Shown: positions 55,150 through 64,000 of the stretch, in pieces
Position numbering within the stretch: the stretch's first letter is position 1
Layout: the number at the start of each line of letters is the position of its first letter
Assembly (NCBI GenBank): GCA_949357655.1
Contig: CASHTG010000013.1
Span: 310,001-374,000, forward strand
From: Parascedosporium putredinis
Taxonomy: Eukaryota; Ascomycota; Sordariomycetes; Microascales; Microascaceae
Direction of reading: 5' to 3'
Length of the DNA stretch: 64,000 nucleotides
The notes under the pieces: model-generated
Told to the model about the DNA's origin: nothing
Databases searched by the model: none
What the model saw: only the letters and a program-made list of their open reading frames with translations
Translations under genes and position numbers: made by a program

Positions 55150-57030
55150 TCACTCCATCGTCAAGTCCAGCCTTTGCTTGAACTTGACTTGCACCACCTG
55201 GATCGTGCTTCGGTCAATGCGCGAGGGGTGTGAATAGCCTCGAAAACAAAGCTGGACGGGTAGGACAACGCTCTCTACCGGGTCCACGTGTAGTCGACAC
55301 TGGCCCACGGCCCGCGAGCCCCCGTTCCGGTAGTGGAACAATATGCCCCGGCAAAATCCCGCACTCTGGTCGGAGAAGACAAGCGCTGATAAAACGTCGC
55401 GTAGCGGGGCGCACGAGGCGTAGGCGGCATCGCCAATCGGACTGGGACCGGGACTCTGCCTCGGGAATCGCTTTGGAAGAGCGCGATCCGAGGAGCACGA
55501 TTTGCGATACGCACCGAAGAAAGAGACCGGGCGTCCTTCACGCGGTTCCCCGTACATCATGGTCACGGGGCGGATGCGGCTAAGCAGTAGTCCTTGCCGG
55601 TGTCGTTGGCTTGCTGACCGACGATAACGTCACCTATGCGCTCTGTCCTGACAAGGATGCTCTGTTCCCAAGCGTGCGATCCTTCTCGTATACCGAGAAC
55701 AACCACTCGATCGCACTTTTCGATGGGCAGATAAACCCAAATCATGGACCATCTTCGTCGACCAGAAAAGGTGCGTTCAAAAGTATCCATGGCGCACGAT
55801 TGATGCGAGGTGTGGATATGGATCGCGCGGAGCGTGCCCTCGGAGAAGAAGAAAGTGATGCCTCTGATCGAGTCCATTGCAACGGCGTAGAAAGCACGGC
55901 ACAAGTCAGGATCAGCGGGATACGCCCAGAGTTGATCCGCGGCCGGCGGGGCGGGAGTGTTCCAGATTTGTGGAGCGGGTTCTCCAGCCGGTACGTCGAG
56001 GCGCAATCGCCCATCCTACGAGACAGCCGCGGATGTCGATATTAGTGCCATAATCAGCCCGGGTACAAGACACATACCTTGAGGTGCGCCATCACTTTTG
56101 ACATGGACGCTTCGTGTTGTACGATGAAGGCCGAAGACGTACGGCACTCTCCTGTAAATGTAGGCGGTCCAGGGAGGCGTTCAACCTTGCTAATGCCGTC
56201 GGAGTCGAGCGTCAACTTGAGTATCGGAAGCAGGGACGCAGACTCTGTGCGGCGTTTGAGTTTTCCTTCGCGCTCCCAGAAGAGAATGTCTCGTAGCGGA
56301 ATGCTCAAGAGAGTGACTGGGTTGGTAGCCGATAGAACGTCGGCGAACTGAAATGCAGAGACACATCTCCAGAGTAATGAGCGCCTGGAGTGGTAACGGA
56401 TGATGTCAACCAGCTCTGACGGAAACATGTGTATAGGAAATATCTCGCATAAAAGACATATGGTCCGCAGTATGTCCTTGTCCACTGGCGAGGGGAAAAT
56501 GGATAGGCTGCGCCCCACGCCACGGGCTTCTCCAAGCGGCCAAGACCCACAGGCGGTGCAAGAGGTCGGAAGCGCCAAGACGACTACACCGATGTTTCAC
56601 GATCTCGAAACAGTCAATGTGGATCGGAGTGAATTCGGGCGAAGCGGCACATGCCTTGCAGTCGGGGTAGCGACATAATGCACGCCCATCCACCCGCGTC
56701 ATGGACTGGGCCGGCTCGGGGAAAGCGAACGGTTCTGTGGAGCCCCGATAGGACGTTGCGTCGCGATCCCCGGAGACTGGGGAGAGACGGATTAATACCT
56801 TGCTTTGTTTTTGTTTTTGTATTCTAGGAATTGGGCAAACCGCAAAAAGAACAACCGCCCAAATGGCGTTGCGTGAGTTAAAATGCGAAAAGGATAGCAC
56901 TGAGGCTTTACGTACGCGCCATCACCCTTTCGTGCTTAAATACTGTCTCTGCGCAGATCCCACAGCGGGGTAAGGGGCCGAGATGGCCGCCGTCGACGGG
57001 ATCTTCGGTGTCTCCTACATTGCTCACCAT
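55150..57030 (-). CDS. F-box-like / Cys-rich head fungal protein, function unknown
   Basis: About 560 residues in three exons: 57030-56916, 56776-56078, 56015-55150. The head carries a CGIC ... C-x4-C-x2-C pattern (RCGICAETV, CRYPDCKAC), then HIDCFEIVKHRC and a WVLAAWRSPWRGAQP segment. An F-box-like FPSELVDIIRYHS, then RDILFWEREGKL and SKVERLPGPP, follow. The second half is a conserved beta-rich domain (QIWNTPAPP, DSIRGITFFFS, SCAMDTFER, YGEPREGRPVSFFGAY, GFCRGILFHYRNGG, VQVKFKQ). I have seen this architecture in many Pezizomycotina genomes, often in expanded families, but no function is established. Losses: two bases in the TTTT/CCCC stretch near 56493 and one in CCCC near 55563. Start chosen at MVSNVGD, which matches the usual head of the family. 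Confidence 0.75.
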
Positions 57031-57899
57031 GACGCCGCGAAGAAAGCCTACTGCGATGCCTGGTGCAAAAGTAAGGCGGTCGACCTTGGAAGAAGAATAG
57101 TTCGGTAATGTTAGCTGTAGCTTATTGAGCCAAGGTAGTCTGTCATTCGCGCGGACGGTTGGAACACGAGAACGCGAGAAGATACGAAGAGCAACCGAGT
57201 GGAGGCTGAAGCTGCGTGGAACCGTGATTGTTGATTCTCGTGAGAATGCCACTGCCGGAAATAGCGGTCTCTTATCTATTCAGCACACTCCGTTCTGCGT
57301 CTGGCTTAGTCAAAAGTTGTTAAACGAATTCCTCCGAGGGGTTATTGCTTTTGTATACCTTGGCGTAGGTTACACTACAGTTTAATACAATCATCTATGA
57401 TTTGCTTGCTTTGTTGCATTTCACACCATCTCACTGGCTATCGCATCACACGGTTGCGCTCACTTGAACTCGACTTTCCTTGGTCAGGTGGCAGGAGGCA
57501 CACCGTGAGATCTGGAAAAGAACAGAAAAGAAGCCTCGTGTGTTTCCCTTCTCTATCCAATTTTATCTCAGTGCTACACGTTACTGATTCACTGCGGCAG
57601 GCATTGCCAAGTTCGTTTCATATTCTGTTCCCTAACTACTGGTGCAATCATATCCTCAAGGCCTTAACAGCGGATCGAACGCCGGTAGAGTGGCCTCCTC
57701 TAGCCACCCAATAGCCAACTTCCTTCACTTCGAGTGCATCGGCTCTCGACCACCACACTCGTCGAAACTTGAGAGTAGTCGCTTCATCCGCCTCTCTAGT
57801 TCTATAGAGAGTTGTAAAAGACCCCGTCCATTATAAGAGCGGTACGAACAACTTTGAGATGACTCCAAAGTAGTTTATCCCGGATGTAACAGACCAAAG
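57031..57899. other. Intergenic
   Basis: Promoter side of the F-box-like gene and 3' side of the hydrolase gene. Open frames 57125-57385 and 57397-57714 (plus) have no domain. No repeats seen. Confidence 0.4.
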
Positions 57900-59581
57900 C
57901 TAAGTTTCTGTCGTGCCGCCAGCCCTCGTAAATACGAGTGGCTCCGCGCTGGGCTCCCCGAGAGCCATGTAAAACGGTCCAGCCCCTCAAAACTAAATAG
58001 GAATGTGTCCGCTCGGTAAAAACATGTAAACCGGCCTCGTCTTGCGGATTCATTCAAAGATATCCACCTAGTATAACGTTAAAATGGGATTTATCCAATA
58101 TCACGTCCCGGGCCATGACAGACTCACCACGTAAAGGTATCGTTATGATAATGCCGCAACTCGTACGTCTCCACTTCATAACCCATAAACGTAACTGTTA
58201 AGCCCCCTTCTCCTCGTCGAAGCGTATATCAATCTTGAAGGGTGTTTTGTCGTGCACAAACCCTCCTGCGTACGACTCGATGGGGGAAGAGGGGACCGTA
58301 TCAGGTATACGCCTTTCCTCGAGTTCTTTCCCCAGGGATGGAATATGATTTAAAATTTTGGACGCCACCTTTTCGGCATATTCCCCGAAATTGTGTCGGG
58401 TGGGTGGCTCGAAAATCTCCTCGATAATCATTTGCGACATCCAATCCGTGCCATCTCCGAGCGGCGCCGCGTTGGCCAAGAGAGCGACGACTGTGTCTGT
58501 TTCCGGAAGCAAGGCGATGTTGGAGGTGGAACCAACCATCATCCCCATATGGTACAGACAAAGATGTGAAGGGCCCCCTTCCAACACGTGCGGCATTTCC
58601 ACAAAATCGTTGTTCATCCCTATCATCCCGAGAGGGCCGGGAAGTTGACAGCGGATCCAGCCGCACCCGTACGACTGTTCTCGAAGAATCGACTTGGCCG
58701 GCAAACGGTTGTGAGCCGCCACCAGCGTGGCGCATTCCACAAAAGGGTTCCCGGGAGTGGATTTTGTCCCCGACCGGAACTGGTCGTTGATGGCATCTAG
58801 ATACGTTTTGTATAGGGCTAGCATGTCGTCAATGGTGGAAAGTACACCGGAGCCACCCTCGGTAAAGATGCCCGCGCCAATAGTGGGCCCGGGCACGAGC
58901 ACGGGGATCTGTCGCCCAGCATCGCGTACGAAAGGGAACTGTTCTCCAACGGAATCGCGTCCTGCATCTTGGTGCGCTTTAGTCCCAATGGCCCAAATAG
59001 GCGCTCTTGGAAGAACTGGTGCAAGGGCTGGCCGGACAGCTTTTCTATCACGAGAGCAATGACGCCGTACCCCCAATTGTTGTAGCTGAAGAAATCGCGG
59101 AAATTCCCAACGCGAGGTGTCGCGTTCCAGAATTGATGGTATCGCGTCGATCAGGGAGCACGATGTTGTTTCCCTGCCAGGGGAGGCAGTTGAGAGACTG
59201 GTGCCCGGAGCGCATCGACAGCAAGTCAATGGCATTAATTTCTTGGTCTATCGCATCGCATCCTTGTGCAAAGTCTGGGAGGATGGCCTTGATGGGTGTG
59301 TCCCAGTTTACCTTGCCGTCGTGGACGAGGCAGGCAAAGGCCGCTGAGGTGATGCTCTTGGTAAGAGAGTTGAGATTGAACACCGTGTCGGACCGAGGCG
59401 GGATCTTGTTTTCAACGTCACAATATCCCGAGTTGAACTTCCATACCTCGACTCCTTGGTGAATGACTCCAATGGAAAAGCCAGGTATACCCGTGATGGC
59501 CTGGATGGTCTTTAGTCGGGGCTCGAGTCTCCGGAGCCTTTCAGCGAGGGGTACCGGCCCTTTCACCGGGCGTTGTCGCAT
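57900..59581 (-). CDS. Class C beta-lactamase-fold serine hydrolase
   Basis: About 541 residues in two exons, 59581-58128 and 58067-57900. Fold and active-site signatures of the AmpC/penicillin-binding-like family: SLTK (S-x-x-K nucleophile) after VFNLNSLTKSITSAAF, and YNN (Y-x-N) in FFSYNNWGYGV. A C-terminal region holds HMGMMVGSTSNIALLPETDTVVALLANA. The extra C-terminal domain (TYELRHYHNDTFTW, then RGRFTCFYRADTFLFSFEG) is typical of large fungal members. No signal peptide, so probably intracellular. Frame losses near 59133 (AA), 58907, 58199 (GGGG) and 57953 (GGGG). Family members include esterases, peptidases and acyltransferases such as LovD; the reaction here is unknown. Start chosen at MRQRPVKGP; an upstream ATG at 59680 is possible. 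Confidence 0.85.
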
Positions 59582-60537
59582 TGTGAGAGGGTTCAACCGA
59601 GACAGTGGCTTTATGGAAGGACTAGAGGCGATTCCAAAGGCCAAGGGTTCCACACAGGTCCTGCCGTGCTTTAGTGTCAACTAGATCGGTTGGCGAGGAA
59701 CTATCAACAAATCATTCAAAGCGGGGTGGGGGATACATGTACGCTCTATCGCCTTTTTATGAAGCATGCAATTAATGGTCAAGTTATATATCTCCAAGGC
59801 TCATACTGAGTCCCGCGACGCGGGGCACGCAATTTCAGAGGAGGTGATGGCCCTAGAGTACAGGCAAGTTTGACATTCGACTGGGCTCAACAAGAGCGGG
59901 ATGTAGTACTTTGATTTGTTTGATGTTTCGCAGACCTCGCATCCGGGCTGGACGTTTGTGCACGTCGATTGATAAGCCTACCACCGCGTATCGGAGCATT
60001 CGGAGCGCGGCAGTGGATCGTTACACAAACAACATAACGGTAGATGGCATGCGACGGACGTCACCTACAAAGAGGAAAAATGGACAAGCTGACTCCTGCA
60101 TACAGGTATAGGGGACGTCCCCGCGGGATGGGCCTCATAACATGGAAACATATAACTGTACTCGCCTCTCACCTACCTCGTTTGGATTTATTCAAGGTCT
60201 CTCGATACCCGTCAAGGTCACTGCATTAGTATTTATTAAGCAAATCGACAAGCACGGCTGCTGCTCATCAGCAGTTGCTCAGCGCGACATAAAGTGGAAA
60301 AACTAAATTTGGGGGCTGGACTAGACTATTGACCGTTTTTACTTCAATACGAAGTTGCGCGTTTCATCCAACCTCATTGAACCTCCATTAGAAGGGAAGT
60401 TGGTTGTTTATCAGGCGCGAGGCACACCGTTAGAAGCCCCGGTCTGACTGAGCAAGAGTCACCGACCCATCTAGCCGATCGTGTACACAACAACATGGAT
60501 TACTCTCTAATAATATAGAAACAAAACAGAAGCATAT
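59582..60537. other. Intergenic between hydrolase and P450
   Basis: About 950 bases holding the hydrolase promoter and the P450 3' end. One perfect 12-bp palindrome GGGGACGTCCCC at 60111-60122 has an ACGT core, about 530 bases upstream of the hydrolase start. No gene. Confidence 0.45.
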
Positions 60538-62377
60538 CTAGGTCTTTCTCACCTTAGACGCGACCTGCGCCACGCGCCACTGCTTCGTCTCTGGATCAAG
60601 GCACTCAGCCTCTGCCTCAGCCCAATCCGTGCGCACCCTATCTGTCCTCTCTGCCGACCTCGGCGTAAAAGTCGCCTCAAACGGCTCGGGCAAACAAACG
60701 AACCCCTGCGTAAGCCTGTCCGGGTCCGGTAGGATCGGCTTACCCGCCGCGTCGAGCTTGGGCTCGATCTTGAACGCCCACAGCATACGCGACATGCCGA
60801 GGAACAGGCTCCGTTCCGCCACGTGGATTCCGGGACAGATGCGGCGGCCCGCGCCAAAGGTGAATTGGTCGCGCTTCGTGGGGTCCGGGTTCGCCGCGGC
60901 GTCGGCAAGGCTCTGCACGTTGTCAATGTAGCGCTCGGGATTGAAGCGGCGGGGTTCCGGTGGCGTTTAGGGTCCATGTTGATGGCCCACACGTTGTTCA
61001 TGACGCCCGCGTTCTTGGGGATGAGGTAGCCCTCATACCAGTCATCTTCGGTCACCGCGTGGGGCACGGCGCCCAGAATAGTGGTGGGCATCCATCGAAT
61101 GACCTCCTTGATGCAGGCGCGAATATAGGGCAGGTTGAATTCGTCTTCCATCGTCGGCAGGCGGTCAGGCCCAACCTCGCGGTCGATTTCCTCAAACGCT
61201 TTTTGTTGTACGTCGGGGTAGAGGAGCATCGCCTGGACAAAGGCATAGAGCGTGCTCGAGGTGGTATCGGATCCGGCTTCGAGAAGGGTACCGGCGATGA
61301 AGGCGGCTTGGGCATCGCTAATATCCTCCTTCTTCTGGACGGTGGCAAGATCATCGCAGAAGCAGGGCTTGAGAGAGCTGTTCTCGGATGCCTTTTTCGC
61401 CGTAAGCCAGTGTCCCAAGTACAAGGCCCTGACATTGGCTTGAAGATGCTTTGCCTTCCTCTTGGTGCTGGACATGAACTCGGGGAGCAGTCGGAGGATG
61501 GGGAAACAGTCGAGGGTGGCGGCGGCGCCGGTCTGGTTGAGCTCGGAAAACTTGGCAAACTCTTCGAAGAATTCCTGCATTCGTTTGTCGTCGTGCCTTG
61601 GCGTCCTCCAGCCGTAGATCATGGTGGTGGTGAGGGCGTTGGAGTAGCGGCGGATGTGGAAGAGGAAATCGTCGGGCTTGGTGAGGATTTCGTAGAGCAT
61701 TTGCTTGTTTTCGAGGAGTTGGTAGGGGACGTAGGATTTCGCGGCGGACACGTTGAGAAGCGTGTGAATCTGTTTCCGGGCCTGCGGACACACACGAGTT
61801 AGCTTCTGCGACAGCCTTGCCGATGCCTCTGAATCTGGAATTGACGACATACGCTTCGCCAACGCGCTCCATATCCCTAGACGAGAGAGGTTATTAGTAT
61901 CCTTGGTATCGCTCACATGACGAGGAAGAACTATACCATCATCAAAACGTGCAGCCCATCGTTGACAACCTCATGGCAAATGTACATTTCCTGTCGGTGG
62001 GAATACTTGTTGCTGCGTTTGTCCAAAAGATCCTTGACCGCCCGATCGGTAGAAAGCACAATCATTGTTTGCGTGCCGAGCATGAGGCTGTAGATGGGTC
62101 CGTATTCGCGCGCCCACTTTTCAAACTGAAGATGAACATCTCTTTTCGGCATCTATCATGCGTCGCCAGTCAGTTCTCCATGGACTAGTATTGGGAAGGG
62201 GAGAGAATCGTCGTGAGTCAACACGTACGAGGTGGAGGTTCCCGAGGATGGGGACTGTTGGAGGCCCGGGGGCAAGTTCTTTGGTCGTCTCCCGACCATG
62301 AGGAGTCGGGCGACTAGGCTGATGACAACCACACCGACCGCAATGGTGGTGGGCTTTAATACTAGCAGCGAGGTCAT
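60538..62377 (-). CDS. Cytochrome P450 monooxygenase
   Basis: Fungal microsomal P450 of about 544 residues in four exons: 62377-62229, 62152-61937, a 24-base exon 61876-61853, and 61781-60538. An N-terminal membrane anchor (TTIAVGVVVISLVARLLMV) and a proline hinge (LPPGPP once restored) come first. Then EYGPIYSLMLG, YGARWRS, the I-helix AGSDTTSST, the K-helix ExxR in EVIRWMPT, and the haem loop FTFGAGRRICPG with the axial cysteine. All catalytic landmarks are present. The layout resembles the group that includes O-methylsterigmatocystin oxidoreductase-like CYPs (inference). Frame losses in CCCCC near 62270 and CC near 60953. Endoplasmic reticulum; needs a cytochrome P450 reductase. Substrate unknown; lies between the serine hydrolase and the alcohol dehydrogenase. 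Confidence 0.9.
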
Positions 62378-63417
62378 CCTGCTTTGCTGCGAGAGGGGTG
62401 GCAAAAGGACGAAGAAAGGATGGCAGGCTTAATATTGTTGTCGAACCAAGAAAAAAGCCCCTAGCGATTGCACAAAGGAAAATTGTCTTAGCTTGGGGAC
62501 ATTTTCAATTATATACACCGTCATCTCTCGAATAACCTCTGCGGTTCTTGGTTTAAGACTCGAAATAGAGGGCATGTGCAATTGCTGCGTTGAGCGGACA
62601 AGTTGCGGGCATATTCCTCTCTGCGGACCATCTTCGTGCGATTACAAGGCTCAGCTCGTTTTGGGGATTCGGGGACATAGGGAGTAGCACTCAGAGCAAT
62701 CAAAGACTGCGTATTACCAAATCCGGACACGCAGCGAGCACATCGGCCGCATGTGGGATGTCGGAGCGCGAAGCTTCGTGGTAGGCTCCACATTCTCTCC
62801 GCAATGCGTGCTCAGGAACAAAAAACCCGGGAAATGCGGGGCCCCACAATCTTGGTGGCGTTGGAGCGCGGGGACGAACGGGCAGAGGAAGGAAACGGGA
62901 GAGGAGCGAATGAGTACTTGGGAAATGGTAATTGAGTGGTGGTTGAGACGTGCTAACCCGTTTCGTCGTTGGCCCTCCCCCAACGAGTTTGCGGATCTTG
63001 GGCCGCAGCTGGGGGAGCGGTGTTATGTGGGCGGCGTTGGCTGTGACTAAGGGTTCCGTTGCGGAATATGAGTGGGAGGGAGGGTCAGCCCCCGAATTAC
63101 CGTGTTGATCACGGATATGAAGGAACAAGCTCGGCATTACGCTAGCGTCCCTTCTGCCCTGTTTCCCGCGCTTCCCTGGGGAGCTGTACTAGCGCTTGGC
63201 GTGGATGTGGCTCCGCGGCCAGACATGACATTGAAGGGGAGATGCATGTATATAACGGGTAGTACTAGTCGTCGGATCGGCCACTCACACGGAATTGTCT
63301 CTCTCTATCTATCCACCCAGTCGCGGTTCACCTGCTAGAAGAAGAGTGCGCTTTCGTTATACATCTATTCTAGAAACGCACCGACACGTAGATCTCGACG
63401 TACACACACACCCCACC
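62378..63417. other. Divergent promoter region
   Basis: About 1 kb between the P450 (minus) and the alcohol dehydrogenase (plus), so both promoters lie here. TATATAACGGG near 63248 could be a core element for the dehydrogenase. Open frames 62700-63137 (minus) and 62751-63050 (plus) have no domain. Confidence 0.45.
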
Positions 63418-64000
63418 ATGTCCCGAACCACTGCGCTAGTCCTCTCCGAGGTCAACGGCCCCTTTGAGCTGCGCGACATCAAGCTCGACGCACTGCTCCC
63501 AGACGAGGCCTTGATCGAGATCCACGCGACGGGTATCTGCCACACAGACATTTCCTTTGCCAACGGCACAATGCCCTGCGAGGATGGTGCTGTTCTGGGA
63601 CACGAAGGTACGCGAAGCAGGTCCCGGAGCTAGAACTAACCCCAGAACCAAATCTTCTAACGTTCCATGTTACTTTAGGTGGCGGGGTGGTTCTTCAAGT
63701 CGGCAGCAACGTCACGACCGTAGCACCAGGCGACAAAGTCCTCATGTCCTTCTCCCACTGCGAGACGTGCGGGCCCTGCCAATCCGGCCACCCGGCCTAC
63801 TGCTACGACTTCAACCAGCGCAACTTCCCCGGCTCCCGCTCCGACGGCACGCGCGCGCTACTCCGCCGACGGCGCCGACAAGCCCCTGTTTAGCTCCTTT
63901 TGGCCAGAGCTCATTTGCCCGCAGAACCCTTGTGCATAAGTCCTGCCTTGTCAAAGTAGCCCCTGACACTAACCTCGCGCTCTTTGCACCCCTCGGCTGC
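63418..64000 (+). CDS. Zinc-dependent alcohol dehydrogenase, partial at window end
   Basis: N-terminal part of a medium-chain, zinc-type alcohol dehydrogenase, close to aryl-alcohol/class III-like fungal enzymes. It oxidises alcohols with NAD(P)+. Exon 1 is 63418-63607 and exon 2 starts at 63679. Seen: catalytic zinc Cys in ATGICHTD, GHEG with the second ligand, and the structural zinc loop CETCGPCQSGHPAYC. Next come DFNQRNFPGSRSDG and, after frame losses, FFGQSSFA...TLVHKS and FAPLGC at the window edge. Two frame losses of two bases each fit near 63855 (CGCGCGC) and in the TTTT run near 63898. The nucleotide-binding domain lies beyond the window. Cytosolic. Divergent from the P450. Confidence 0.85.

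Noticed and set aside
60960..61802. 280-codon plus-strand frame
   Set aside because: Antisense shadow of the P450, which has all the catalytic motifs on the minus strand.
1..64000. tRNA, rRNA or CRISPR features
   Set aside because: I looked for T-arm-like GTTCGA motifs and spaced repeats. The few hits lie inside coding exons or lack a fold; CRISPR is not expected in a fungal genome.

Overview
The window is nuclear DNA from a filamentous ascomycete (Pezizomycotina, probably a Sordariomycete; I cannot name the species). The support is dense genes on both strands, short GT...AG introns of mostly 55-140 nt with CTAAC-like branch sites, and families typical of these fungi: Zn(II)2Cys6 factors, an RTA1-like transporter, DUF1996, a LaeA-like methyltransferase, a fungal CorA-like protein and a patatin/NB-ARC/TPR immune-type receptor. 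About 18 protein genes can be modelled, plus relics of one Ty1/copia-like LTR family.

The most important technical point is that almost every conserved gene is broken by frameshifts of one kind only. One base, sometimes two, is missing, usually inside a short homopolymer. I counted about 40 such sites and no clear insertion. Adding the missing bases makes every multi-exon model a whole number of codons. I read this as homopolymer contraction in the assembly rather than mass pseudogenisation. Gene ends below are those of the restored reading, while coordinates are those of the sequence as given.

Layout: 0-17.5 kb carries a LaeA-like methyltransferase, a small cysteine-rich secreted protein, a DUF1996 secreted protein, two unrecognised genes, a polytopic membrane protein, an RTA1 transporter and a Zn2Cys6 factor. 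17.7-19.8 kb is a nest of LTRs with a Gag fragment and a foldback. 20.5-25.4 kb is one large secreted protein (SGNH hydrolase, seven FG-GAP units, hydrophobic C-terminal region). 27.5-35.2 kb holds a kinase/tandem-repeat/vWA protein and a CorA-like membrane protein. 37.6-45.7 kb has a class I methyltransferase with a decayed partial copy nearby, a CCCH-finger relic, a C2H2 protein and another LTR. 45.7-49.7 kb is an NLR with patatin effector and about eleven TPRs, carrying one in-frame TAG.

50-64 kb looks like an enzyme neighbourhood: MFS transporter, Zn2Cys6 factor, an F-box-like protein, a class C beta-lactamase-fold serine hydrolase, a cytochrome P450 and a zinc alcohol dehydrogenase cut by the window end. 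This could be a small catabolic or secondary-metabolite cluster. No backbone synthase is visible, so that is inference. The accessory flavour of the window (NLR, kinase/vWA protein, effector-like protein, LTR relics) fits a fast-evolving chromosomal region.
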